Source: Trichoplax sp. H2 (taxonomy: Eukaryota > Placozoa > Uniplacotomia > Trichoplacea). Taken from it: 64,000 nt of DNA. The notes beneath the pieces were generated by a model that saw only the letters and a program-made list of their open reading frames with translations, was not told the origin of the DNA and did not search any database. Position 1 is the first letter of the stretch; each line of letters starts with the position of its first letter. Location: NCBI GenBank assembly GCA_003344405.1, contig NOWV01000069.1:306363-370362 (forward strand), written 5' to 3'. This document shows, in pieces, positions 45,140 through 57,555 of this stretch. The position numbers and the translations under genes were made by a program.

Positions 45140-46807
45140 ATGGCCTTCCAATTTAAGAGCGTGTTAATCACTGGAGCGAATCGAGGACTGGGACTCGAAT
45201 TTGTCAAGCAATTAGCCAAAGCATCGCCGTCTCCCAAATATATCTTTGCTACTTGTCGCTCTCCAGAGGGTGATACTGTCAAGGTTAGTTGTATTACCCA
45301 ATTGCAATATTTTGAATGGTGGATTAGAGAGTATGTTGTACATTCGAATATCAACGGAAACACCATGCGTTCTAGAGCAGTTTATTAAATAAGCTCGTAT
45401 ATCCGAGATCATCTGCAAATACTCATATGATGATATAATACAGTAGAGGAAACAATGACATATAGCAATTGAACGCACTCATATTTTAATATCTCTACCT
45501 TTTATAGAACTTAAGAGAACTCGCCGCTAGTCATAGCAATGTGACGATCATTAAACTAGGTCAGTTGGCCGAATCTTTCATGAATGATAACAAATCATTT
45601 CAAATTGAAATATTGCGATCAAGTCCAATCAATCGACCAAGTTTCTGCATAGACAGCATCATATACGGATAGATTGAATCCTAATCTATATCCTGTCCAT
45701 CAAGTTGTTCACCTATCCAGTGCTGCTATCGTACCTGTATTTTAACAGGAGAATAATAAATGAACATGCAAAAAACTTGGTTTCTTTATTGGACTTGATC
45801 TGAAAAGTTTTTTACTTCGATGATTTTCCAAATGTCAAAATCGGTTACTTGCAGTATGAATATCTACTTCTTAACACAACACTCTACAAAGTGAAAACAG
45901 TATAGAGTTAGATGTCAGAGATACCATGCATGAAGTTTGAAAATATCTTTGATACTGTAGTCTGGTTCTAACATTTTTATAGATGCTTCGGATAAACAAT
46001 CTATTGAAAATTCAGCAGCTGCAGTCAAAGAGAAGTTAGGTGATGAAGGGCTAGATCTGATAATTAATAACGCAGGAATTGGAGCACCTGGAAAACTATT
46101 GCAAGTTACAAATGAAGATATGATTCGTGTTTATCAAACTAACGTTATCGGACCACTCAATGTCGTACAGGTATAGTAAGATATTAAAGAACAACGATAT
46201 TTTAGCCAAGTTTAATTTCAAACTGTTTCCCAGTCTACGTGTGCTATATACAGTAGAATGCAAGCATCTTGGCAATAATTGTGATACTATTTGATGTTAC
46301 ATTGCATTCAATAGGCCTATCACTCCTTAATAACAAAAGCAGGAAAGAAAAAAGGATTTGCAGCCGTGATCAATATGTCGAGCTGGCTAGGATCATGCGA
46401 GCAAACATCTACCGGTGGATTTTATCCGTACGGTGTTTCTAAGGTAATTAGTAGAAATTACGATAATACTCACTTTATAAAAGAGATTTCTTGTACAAGT
46501 TCATACTCTGTACCTTCTACAATAAGTCATACAAAAATGAGAAAATATGATAGTAATGTCATTTCATTTGAAATTATTTTAGGGTGCAATGAATAGAATG
46601 ACGAGAGCATTAAGCTATGATTTGATTGGTGATAACGTCATTGCCGTGAGTATGAATCCGGGATGGGTTAAGACTGACCTTGGTTCACAAAATGCTACAC
46701 TAACTACGGAAGAATCGATTGAAAAAATGCTTAAAGTGATTAGATCTTTGGACAAGAATAAGAATGGAATATTTTGCGACTACAACGGACAAATCGTCCC
46801 GTGGTAA
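45140..46807 (+). CDS. Short-chain dehydrogenase, sniffer/C-factor type (SDR1)
   Basis: Exons 45140-45283, 45508-45559, 45983-46170, 46315-46443, 46583-46807 give 245 residues. Classical SDR features are visible: the nucleotide loop TGANRGLG (residues 11-18), a CRSP segment typical of NADP users of this subgroup, NNAG at 94-97, Ser150/151 in INMSSWLGS, and the YGVSK motif with Tyr167 and Lys171. PGWVKTDLGS follows the active site. Proteins of this type (Drosophila sniffer, bacterial C-factor-like) are cytosolic NADPH-dependent carbonyl reductases. The exact substrate here is unknown. It is the first of three tandem plus-strand copies that share introns and flanks. AATAAA at 46966-46971 is the likely poly(A) signal. 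Confidence 0.93.
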
Positions 46808-48236
46808 AATTTCTGCGAAGAAATATATAGTAAATTAAAGTAAATGTAGACTGTGTTATCATTGCTACTTTTACTGAGCATCAGCAATACTCATAGCAAT
46901 ATACGAGTTAGAGTTAAGCTCATATATGTAGATCGAAGTAATCGTATTTACTTTCTTACACTTTCAATAAACTAGCAAATTTTTCCGAATAGGATAATAA
47001 TCGTATTAAATTTGCTACAGCTACAGTATCTAAATTACTTCGTTGCACCAAAAGATTGCAATGATAGTGTTACATGCGAGGAAGGACTGTTTGATTTTTC
47101 TAATGAGCTATGCCTACTGAATGTATATTGCAGTATATTTGACTGCTATTAGGCAGTGTTCAGCATGGCAAGAAATAAGTTACAAGGGATGATTGAACTA
47201 ACTTTAGCATTATCACCCTATGGAAATTCATAAGCTGTAAATACAACCGTATAGATAATTGCCATGCCTTTTCGGATCTCAGCCTTAGACCAATTCCAAT
47301 AGTTGTATCGTTTATGCTTTCAAAGTTGAAGATAATAATATTGCGACTGGTTTGATTGTAAATTATGCAATCGTAAAGACAAAAAATTTTATTTGTGTGA
47401 GATACAGGTATACTGACTGATATATAAGAGTATAAAAGAGTCAGATGCTAAAAGCTGTTAATCCGTTAGTGCAGTTCTGTGTTGATGAACCCGTATAATT
47501 ATTGCATATATATATATACATACAGCACAGATTGTACAAAATTACTGTTATAGAGTATTATGTATTAATTAACAAACACTATTAGTATAGATCACTTTTA
47601 GTATCAATAAGTAATTAGTAGATGTATCTGTATCGCCTTGCTTATAGACCAGTATTACGACACGGTTAGAACTACCGTACGTATATCAGTGACTCATAGT
47701 TTATATTAGCAAGTTGAAAGAAATAAAATTACTCAGTACTGCAATAAAAAGTAACCTAAATATCAAGAGCTCGAGGTTGTACTGATCTGCCTGCTTGCAA
47801 TTTGAGCCAAATTTAAAGTATATTTCTTCAAAATTTAAAGATATAATTCAAGGTATCACCATAGCTGAACATCTTTCAACTATTTTAAAGGGTTCGCCAT
47901 GCCTCTGTAATATTGGTTTTATGATTAGTAGCTATTATTCGGCGTGATACAGATACAGGACAATCGCAATAATGCGCGTATTAATTAATAGTTAAACTAT
48001 GATCCTACTAGACCTAAAAGCGGTTGCAACCTTGCAATTTGCAGCCCAACACATTCTTAACCTGGATCCGCTTCTCCCATTTCCGTCTTGTCGTCCTTCA
48101 TTCTAAGGTCAGTACTAGTCTCCTCTGGTCTATCTCTCATATCATCGGTAGGCTTCCTATTCTACTGGACTTTTGTTGAATCCACTTCTAGTCAGCACTC
48201 TGCAAGTACAACCTAATTACTGTTGGTTTAACATTC
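46808..48236. other. Spacer between SDR1 and SDR pseudogene
   Basis: No separate gene. The first ~680 bp are the 3' part of the duplicated unit and recur after the other two plus-strand copies. A poly(A) signal for SDR1 lies at 46966-46971. Confidence 0.6.
46966..46971 (+). terminator. Candidate poly(A) signal for SDR1
   Basis: AATAAA 159 nt after the stop. The equivalent element in the pseudogene copy is AATAAA at 50104-50109, and in SDR3 ATTAAA at 53739-53744, so its position is conserved among the duplicates. Confidence 0.55.
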
Positions 48237-49964
48237 ATCCCCTTCCAATTCGAAAGCGTGTTAATCACTAGAGCAAGTTGAAGATCGGGACTCAAATTTA
48301 CCAAGCAATTATCTAAAGCATCGCCGTTTCCCAAGTATATATTTGCCACATGCTGATCTCCAAGAGGGTGATACTGCCAAAGTTAGTTGCATTACCCAAT
48401 ATTTCAAACCGTATATTGGATAGTATGCAGATAGTAAATTAAATTACTCGCGAATTACAATAATATCAATGCAAGCATTATGTGTCCCGAGGAGTTTACT
48501 AAGATGAATCTGATCTCATCTACTAATAGATTGATATCCGAATTGCTTGATATAAACCATTGAAGTCTTCGTAGAACTTAAAAGAACTAGCCGCTAATCG
48601 TAGCAATGTGACGATAGTTAAGCTAGGTCAGTACTAATACATTGCACCTGTTGACCGAATCTTTTATCCATGATAATAATCCATGCAAATTTGGAGATAT
48701 AGATTTAAGCCCAAAGACCGACCTAGTTTTTGCATAGACTGTATCACATAAAAATAAATCTGGTCCTAATTCCATTCATAAGTTTTCCAGCTATGCAGTG
48801 CTGGTGCCATACCAATATTGTAACAGGAGGATAAATGCTCCTGCAAAAACTTGGTTTCTTTATTGGACTTGACCTAAAAATATTATTTTACCATGATGAT
48901 TTTTTCCAAATATCAAAATCAATTGAAGTATGAATATCTACTTCTTGATACAGCACTCTACAAAGTGAAAACAGTATAGAGTTAGATGTCAGAGATGCCA
49001 TACATAATGATTGAAAATATCTTTAATGGTGTAGTTTGGTTCTAACGTTTTATAGATGCTTCGGATAAACAATCTATTGAAAATTTAGTAGCTGTAATTA
49101 AAGAGAAGTTAGGTAATCAAGGACTAGATCTGATAATTAATAATACAGGAATTGGAGCACCTGGAAAACTATTGCAAGTTACAAATGAAGATCTGATTCT
49201 TGTTTATCAAACTAACGTAATGTCTCACAGGTATAATACGATATTAAAGAACCGCCATGTTTTAGCCAAGTTATATTACTTCATCCTTCAATAGCGGTAT
49301 CTAAGTCTACATGAAAAGCAATTCCTTGGTAGTTGACTAATATATGTTTGCGACACTTTTTTCACGTTGGTAATGAACAAATAATAAAAAGTAATGATAT
49401 TGAACGTATTACACAATGCAAGAATCTTGACAATGATTATGATAGTACTTGACTTTGCATCGCATTCAATAGGCCTATCACTTTTTAATAATAAAAGCAG
49501 GAAAGAAAAAAGGATTTACAGCCATGATTAATATATCGAGCTTGTTAGAATCATGCGGGCAAACACCTGTTGGTAAATTTTATCCGTACGGCCTTTCTAA
49601 GGTAACTAGTAGAAACTACGACAATGCTCACTTTATAAAAGAGATTTAATCTATAAGTTCATACTTTATATCTTCTACAATAAGTCCTACAAAAATGAAA
49701 AAGTTTGATGCTAGAATCATTTCGTTTTAAATTGTTTCAGGCTGTAATGAATAGACTGACAAAAGGATTAAGTATCGATCTGATCGGTGATAACGTCATT
49801 GCCATAAGTATGAATCCGGGATAGGTAAAGACTGATCTTGGTTCGCAAAGTGCAACACTGACCACGAAAGAATCAATTGAAAAAATCCTTAAAGTGACTA
49901 GATCTTGGACAGAAATAAGAATGGAACATTTTACAACTACGTCGGAAAAATCGTCCCCTGGTAA
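48237..49964 (+). pseudogene. SDR pseudogene (second tandem copy)
   Basis: All five exon remnants can be aligned with SDR1 and SDR3, but the copy is broken in many places. The start codon is ATC (48237). The nucleotide loop has an in-frame TGA at 48279-48281, and a second TGA and a one-base insertion follow in the same exon. NNAG has become NNTG. Exon 3 has lost bases before its donor (ACTAACG then TCTCACAG). In exon 5 the Trp of PGWVK is TAG at 49822-49824, followed by another frame change. Introns and 3' flank are still recognisable, so loss of function is more recent than the duplication. Confidence 0.92.
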
Positions 49965-50744
49965 AATTTCTGTGAAGAAACGTATTGTAAATTTAAACAA
50001 ATGTAGATGCTGTTATCATCTACTTACGCTTATTGAGCTTTAATAATATTCATAGCAATATATATGCTGATCGAAATAATCGTAGTTACTATTTGGCGCT
50101 TTCAATAAATTTGTAAATTTTACTGACTTGGATAATAATCGTACAAAATTTACTACCGTTATAGTATTTAAGGACAATTGCTCAGCATTAAGATTGCCTG
50201 ATGTGCGTACGCCAAAAGATTGGAATGATGGTGTTGCATGCAGGCTTGCGAGGGAGGACTGCATGATTTTTCTAATGATCTCTACCTATACTGTATATAT
50301 ACATTGCAGTATACATGATTGCTGTTGGGTAGTGTACAGCATGGCAAGGAAGAAGTAACAGCTTATTGAACTAACCTTGGCATCATCACCCTGTGGAAAT
50401 CCATAGGTGGTTAATACAACCGTATAGATAATTGCCATGCAATTTCGGATCTCAGCCTTAGACTAATTCCAGTAGTTGTAATATTTGTGGTTTCAAATTT
50501 CAAGATGATAACGTTACGACTGGTTTAATTGTAAATTATGCAAGAATAAAGACAACAAATTTTATTTATGTGAGATACTAGTATATATATAAAAGACGCG
50601 AATGCTAAAAACTGTTGATCTGTTAGCGCAGTGTTGTGCTGATGGGCCGTACAATTCTTCTCTCAGTAATCAATCTTGTTGTAATGCAAGTATATTCGTT
50701 ATATCTTTCTCTTCTACTGCTCTATTCTCTCTTTACTTCGTTCT

Positions 50745-50895
50745 CTACTCTAACTGAATAGTAACTGTCTCTACATTGGTATTTGCAAATAGAAATTCTT
50801 TTTATTGAATTAATTTAATTATTAGTTTCTTTTTTTCAATTCGTTCGTTCCTCAAGTCTACTTAAGTCTCTTTGATCCTATTCTAGTAAAGTATT
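50745..50895. repeat. Dispersed repeat, copy A (possible solo LTR fragment)
   Basis: Resembles 57915-58055: both carry ACTGTCT...TTGGT..TTGCAAATA, a TTCTTTTATT-like A/T stretch, a TTTATT/TTTTT block ending near TTCGTTC or TTGTTC, and GATCC..ATTCTAGT. A poly(A)-type AATAAA is present in copy B. I could not find paired repeats or a coding region. Confidence 0.45.
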
Positions 50896-51074
50896 GTATA
50901 GACAGAGATTACTAAAAGTAAGACTATTTTTGTAAGCTAGAGTTGCTTTGGTACATTCCAATTGGTAGAGATTGCACCTGCATTCAATTTTTTTCCGTGC
51001 TGATTCATTTAGCGCAAACTAGCTCCGTATTTAAAATCAATTCTGAACAATTAAATCGATGGATCAATGGTTAC

Positions 51075-51230
51075 TAAGATTGTAATTATAATTGTAATTA
51101 TTACATCTTGTGTATAATTATAATTGTAATTATTAAATCTTGCGCATAATTGTAATTGTAATTTACTGTTCAAAGTATGAAAGTAATTATAATAATAATG
51201 ATTATTTTCAAATGTAATTAATGATAACAC
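51075..51230. repeat. TAATTATAATTG low-complexity repeat
   Basis: Repeated blocks of TTGTAATTATAATTGTAATT separated by ATCTTGYG motifs lie between the pseudogene and SDR3. They were presumably inserted or expanded after the tandem duplication, since SDR1 lacks them. Confidence 0.7.
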
Positions 51231-51771
51231 CATGAGAACGAAGCGAAAGGGTTAACATACGAACATATACCGTAGTCCATATATATTGCTGTATAGAGTA
51301 TGGTATTATATATTAATTAATTAACGAACACGATCAGTATCACTTTTAGTATTAAGAAGTATCTGTATTGCCTTGCTTCTATATAATGTATTGTGAAGTT
51401 TTTTTGTTGTTAAAAAGAAAGGGAAATGTAATATGATCCCTAATTGTAAATGTGATCTTGGTCGAGTACAGTGCGAGCTAAATCGATAAGCATCACCTGT
51501 CTACAGTATATAAGACGAGTTGTCTATGCTCTAGACCAATTTTGTTACTAGCTTCTCCGTATGTGATTCTTGTGAATAACCTGAATAAAAATCCTGATAC
51601 TTTTCAGAGTGTAAAGACGAGTCTGAATCACTAAATTTCCCATTAAGGAAAACAGTACACTAGTCTCTTCTAGTTTATTCCACATACCGTTACTAGACTG
51701 TCCTATTCTACTAGATCCACTTTTAGTCAGCATCCTGCAAGTATAATCCAACTGCTGTTGATTTAATACTC

Positions 51772-53606
51772 ATGGCCTTCCAATTCGAAAGCGTGTTAAT
51801 CACTGGAGCGAGTCGGGGATTGGGACTCGAATTTGTCGAGCAATTATCCAAAGCATCGCCGTCTCCCAAGCATATATTTGCTACTTGCCGATCTCCAGAG
51901 GGTGATACTGCCAAGGTTTGCTGCATTACCCAATTGCGATATTTCAAACCGTGATTGGATAGTATGCTGACTTTGAATTAAATTAACATCGATATAAACG
52001 CTATGTATTCTAGAGCAGTTTACTAAAATGAACTCGTATATCTGATGTCATCTGGCAATAAATTGATATCCTAATTGCTTTATGTAAAACAATTGATTTT
52101 TTCGTAGAATTTGAGAGAACTTGCTGCTAATCATAGCAATGTAACGATTGCTAAGCTAGGTCAGTACAAATGCATTGCACCTTTTGAACGAATCTTTTAT
52201 CCATGAAAACAATCCATGCAAATTTGGATATAGAGATCAAGCTCAAAGACCGACCAAGTTTTTGCATAAACAGTATCACATACAAAAGGATTTGATCCTA
52301 ATCTAAATCCTATCCATCAAGTTTTTCTGTTATCCAATGCTGCTATCATACCAATACTTTAACAGGAGAATAATAAATGTACGTGCAAAAACTGGGTTTA
52401 CGTATTTATTGGACTTACTTGACCTAAAAAATTTTGAGCTTGATGATTTTCCAAATGTCAAAATTGGTTACTTGCAGTATGGATATCTACTTTTTGATAC
52501 GATACCCTACAGAGTGAAAGTAGTATAGAGCTAGACTGACGGAGATACTATGTGTACTGAATTGACAATTGAAAATATCTTTGATCGAGTAGCCTGCTTC
52601 TAACATTTTTTATAGATGCTTTGGATAAACAATCTATTGAAAATTCAGCAGTAGCTGTCAAAGAGAAATTAGGTGATGAAGGACTAGATCTGATAATCAA
52701 TAATGCAGGAGTTGGAGCACCCGAAGAATTCTTGCAAGCTACAAATGAAGATATGATTCGTGTTTATCATACCAATGTTATCGGACCACTCAATGTCGTA
52801 CAGGTATAATGCAAATATTAAAGAAACTAGCATGTTTTAACCAAATTCAATTTTAAATTATTCCATAGTCTGCGTATACATCGTGGGTGAAAGCAACGGC
52901 TGTTATAGTTATAAGTATTATTTCACTCTATACATCAACAGCGTAGTTTGAGTTTTCTTCGAGTGTAATTCCTTTATGATTGGTTATTATTTTACGCCAT
53001 ACTTTTTTTATGTCGTAAATATTAAAAATAATGAAAAGTAATAATACTAAACATATTGTACAATACAAGAATCTTGGCAATAATTATGATACTATTTGAT
53101 TTCGCATTGTATTAAACAGGCCTATTACTCCTTAATAACAAAAGCAGGAAAGAAAAAGGGATTTGCAGCCGTGATCAATATATCGAGCCAGCGAGGATCA
53201 TGCGAGCAAACATTTTCTGCTGACTTTTTTCCGTATGGTGTTTCTAAGGTAACTAGTAGAAACTATATGATAATGCTCATTTTATAAGAGATATAATCTA
53301 TAAGTTTATACCTTCCGCAATAAGTCATACGAAAAATAAGAAAATTGGATACTAATATCATTTCATTTTAAATTATTTCAGGCAGCAATGAACAGAATGA
53401 CGAGAGCATTTAGTTTCGATTTGATCGTACATAACGTTATTGCCATGAGCATGAATCCAGGATGGGTTAAGACTGATATTGGTTCACAAGATGCAATACT
53501 AACCACGAAAGAATCGATTGAAAAAATGCTTATAATTATTAGATCTTTGGACAAGAATAAGAATGGAACATTTTACAACTACAACGGAAATAGGCTCCCG
53601 TGGTAA
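51772..53606 (+). CDS. Short-chain dehydrogenase, sniffer/C-factor type (SDR3)
   Basis: Exons 51772-51915, 52108-52159, 52616-52803, 53120-53248, 53382-53606 give 245 residues. Exon lengths are exactly those of SDR1. Motifs kept: TGASRGLG, NNAG, INISS and YGVSK. Differences from SDR1 near the substrate side include APEEFLQAT in place of APGKLLQVT, and SQRGSCEQTFSADFFPYG in place of SSWLGSCEQTSTGGFYPYG. The enzyme looks intact, though position-specific drift is noticeable. Candidate poly(A) signal ATTAAA at 53739-53744. Confidence 0.92.
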
Positions 53607-54971
53607 AATTTAAGCGAAGAAATATATTGTAAATTTAAATAAATATTGGCCATTTACTTATTTTTACTGAGTATCAGCAATACCAATAGCAATATAGATG
53701 TTGACTAAAGCAATCGTAGTTGCTTTTTTTACGCTTTCATTAAACTTGCACATTTTACCGAACTGGAATAATAATCGTACTAAATTTTGTTGCAGCTACA
53801 GTACTTAAGAACAGTTACTTAGTATTTAAATTACTTCATCACCCAAAAGATTGCAATGACAGTGCTGCATCACTTACGTGCCGGCATATGAGGGAGTACT
53901 TGTATGGTTTCTTTAATGACGTAAGCCTATACAATATGTGCAAATTCATAAGTAGTAAACATACCTGTATAAGTAATCAGCGACCTATAGTTGTTGTATT
54001 CTTTGCACTTTCAAAGCTAAAGATGATAATGGTTGCGACTGATTTGATTGTGAATTGTGCAAGATTAAGAAAATAAATTTTGTTAGTGCGAGATACGAGT
54101 ATACTTGTATGGATAGGAGATGGCTGCTAAAAGCTTTTAATCCGTTAATGCAGCTTTGTTCTGATCTGTTCGTTTTCTATCTACCTTATATGGGCTGTAT
54201 ACTGCCATGAGAATTCTGACTGCCTGTGATATAGATTGATTAGATTTGTGGGTATATGAATTATAAAGGTAATGAAACTTAACTAATATACCCAAAAATG
54301 TAAGATTCTCGAGTACATGCTGTTGTCGTAGCAGTATTATTAATGCAAGCATTCTCAGTTATAGCTACCTTATCTCCGCATACATCGACCTTAAATATAA
54401 GTCTCCCGAATTTTACTATTTCCACAAAATGGATGTAATTAACTTAAACTGCACAGCTGTCCAATTGTACCTGTGCTGTGCATGAATTGAATAGATAGAA
54501 AGTAAAGAACTTCATGCAATAATAAATTCGTTAGCAAATATCAATAAACAATAAGTTGCTATCATGATTATGCACACTCGTCGGCTTTTATCCTAAGAAA
54601 CGGCTCTTAATTTACGATTAATAGATTAAATTGATTATTTAGTAGTCCCTAGGAAAGACCATCAGCACTCAAAGGTTATATTGTGCCAGGTATACTATAC
54701 TCGTACATTGGATTGTAACATGCCATACCGTAATTGCAGTCTTCATGTGAATGGAGACACTTTTAATATTATCAAATTGTTCTTAAATAGCTGCAACGAA
54801 TTTAGTGGAACTTCCAACTTTATTTTAAGAGTGAAGTCAGCAGTTACGAACAATATGCGTATACATATTTTGTAAGGGTTATTACTCGCTATCAGATAGA
54901 GCAAATAACTAATAAAAGGGTTTCAAAATCTATTGGAATTAAATTTACGATATGCACTCTTTGGAATAACT
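53607..54971. other. Convergent region between SDR3 (+) and SDR4 (-)
   Basis: The first ~560 bp match the 3' flanks of SDR1 and the pseudogene. The remainder shows no gene. Confidence 0.6.
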
Positions 54972-57555
54972 TTACCAGGGGATAATATTGCCGTTGGCGT
55001 GGTAAAACGTTCCATTTTTACTCTTATCCAAAGATTGAATAAAATTAAGTGTATCTTTAATCGAGTCCTCAACAGTTAATGGAGCTTGTTGAGAACCAAG
55101 ATCAGTCTTAACCCATCCAGGATGAAAGCTCACGGTGATAACGTTATCATCGATCAGGTCGTAACTTAATGCTCTGGTCATTCTATTCATAGCAGCCTGG
55201 GCGAGTTAAAAATAAAATGATGCAAGTGTGTTATTTCTCGTTTTCCGTAATACTTAGCATACGAATATAGATTTAATTCGTAATGGTTTCTACTAGTTAC
55301 TTTAGAAAGCCCGTACGGATACATTCCACCACAAGATGTCTCCGCACATGATCCTAACCAGCTTGACATATTGATAATGGCTGCAAATCCCTTCCTCTTT
55401 CCTGCATTTGTTATTAAGGAGTGATAGGCCTGTTAAAAGAACACAAAATTAAGTGTACGAAAATTACAATTGTTACAAAGATCAGACCATGATATTATGA
55501 ACGCGTACAGCATCGTTATTATTTTATTTAAGGAAAAAAAAATAAGATCGTACGTACAATAACTAAACTGCGAGCAATGGCGCTTCCTTAAGCCAATTAA
55601 TTTAAAGCGTTCAGCAGTCTACATACTGTGCATAGTACTTGAAGAAAACAACATTCAGCATGGTTATATCTTTAATTTATGGTACGTGAAGAAAATAACA
55701 CCTAACATAGTTATACTTTTAATTTCCTTGTTTCGACATAATAATAGAATCTGAGCTACCATTTTAAGCGTTATCACTATTTAAAAATATATCGATACCA
55801 ATAAATTGAAGATATAACTATGCTAGCCGTTGTTTACTATACGCAATATCTATGTACATTGTTCAATATTTTAAATTGAATTGGCTTATATATTATTACT
55901 AATAATATATTTATACCTATAAATTATTAGTGTAACTTTGCTAGATGTTATTTTCTTTCAATACTATGTACAGTATGTAGACTTTGTTTTCTTCATAGAC
56001 TACTCTAGTAAAAATGTTACCCTTACTCTCACTTTAACGTCAAATCGCTGCTCTTACTACTGTATATAATTTTTTTTTTCATATTTCGATTGAATTGGAT
56101 TAAACGTTATCGCTATTTACTAATATAGTTTTACCTGAATGACATTAAGTGGTCCGATCACGTTGGTATGATAAACTCGAATTAAGTCTTCATTGGTAAC
56201 TTGCAATAACTTTCCCGGTGCTTCAATTCCTGCATTGTTAATAATCAGGTCGAGCCCTTGATCCGCTAACTTTTCTTTAACCACCACTGCTGAATTTTCA
56301 ATCGATTGCTTGTCCGAAGAATCTAAAAAATTTTCGAAAGCAGGCAATTTCTATCTAAGATGTTTTCAATCATTTGATCATGTTAATACGTACAGCAGTG
56401 TTATCCTTATCCTGAACACTCTGGAGACTATTTTCACTATGATGAGTTAAGTATCGAAATGTAGCTTTGTAATAACAAATGCATCGTGCAGATCATCGAT
56501 TTCAACATTTGGAAAAATCATTACACTATAATTAATCGTTGCACTGCTATCTCTGTCCTTAATACTCTGGCTTCTCTTTTCATCATATCGAGCTACGCAA
56601 CAAAAAGTATCTCTCCGTAAACTCTTAAACCGATTCAGTCGACTGTTAGTTCGTCAAACCTCAGTCTATTGCACATAATGCAAACTATTAATTTCAACAT
56701 TAAGAAAAATCATTGTGCTATAAGCGTATAAAATTGACATTGTATTCTATCGGTTGGGATCCAATAAAATTCGGTCCAAGACTGACCTAGCTTGATGATG
56801 GTCACATTGCTTCGCTTAGTCGCAAGTTCTCTTAAGCTCTGTCAAAAGGGCATAAAGCGTATGTATAATAAGATGAGTACATGTCTTTGATTATAATGAG
56901 CAGTAGAATAATGTCGTAGTTTATTATCATTTTTACTGTACTTTGGGGTTATTCTATTGGGATATTTCGATCGTTTTGGCACTATTGGCAATCACATTGA
57001 ATGCAGTAGGACTAGATATTAAGGTACAGTAAGTGGATCAACTCATTCTAGTAGCTTGAAATCTGATACCACTTCATCAAAACATTGGTGGAATCAAATG
57101 CATTCGACGGACCCAGCAAATTGTTCTACTGTACAACGTAGATCGAATGTATTTGATCCTATAGGCGTCCATCAACGACTACTCCATTTTAGCAGTCCAT
57201 GCCCAGGCGTACATCATGAGCTTTATGTACATTTGGACATACAGGCAATAATAGTAGTACTTTACAGTGTAGAATACTCTACTTCAAATCAGTATTTTTC
57301 ATGGAAGTAGTTCTGTCCATGGCTATCAACACAGAATACTCCACTTCAAATCAGTATTTTTCACGGAAGTAGTTCTGTCCATGGCTATCAACACGTCTCA
57401 ATCCAACTCACCTTGGCATTATCGCCTTCTGGAGATCTGCATGTAGCAAATATATATTTAAGTTGAGGCGAAGCGGATAATTGCTTGATAAATTCAAGTC
57501 CCAATCCTCGATTAGCTCCAGTTACCAATACGCTTTCAAATTTAAACATCGCCAT
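54972..57555 (-). CDS. Short-chain dehydrogenase, sniffer/C-factor type (SDR4)
   Basis: Exons in transcript order: 57412-57555, 56787-56838, 56135-56322, 55301-55429, 54972-55196, giving 245 residues with exon lengths identical to SDR1. Motifs TGANRGLG, NNAG, INMSSWLGS and YGLSK are present, and PGWVKTDLGS is kept. It is inverted relative to SDR1-SDR3 and more diverged at the N-terminus (MAMFKFES) and around GIEAPGKL. Intron 1 carries a perfect-looking 62-bp tandem duplication. Intron 2 keeps a short block seen in the plus-strand copies. Confidence 0.93.
57271..57394. repeat. 62-bp tandem duplication in SDR4 intron 1
   Basis: Copies 57271-57332 and 57333-57394 begin AGAATACTC and end TGGCTATCAACAC with only a couple of mismatches, so the event is recent. 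The second copy ends about 20 bp from the exon 1 donor side. Confidence 0.92.

Larger units (their letters stand above)
49965..51771. other. Spacer between SDR pseudogene and SDR3
   Basis: No gene. The unit-type 3' flank extends to about 50.65 kb. An LTR-like dispersed repeat follows at 50745-50895, and TAATTATAATTG-type low-complexity repeats at 51075-51230. Sequence resembling the SDR1 far 3' flank resumes at about 51290. Confidence 0.55.

Noticed and set aside
57056-57310. 84-residue plus-strand open frame
   Set aside because: Lies antisense within SDR4 intron 1 and ends in the 62-bp tandem duplication. No motif.
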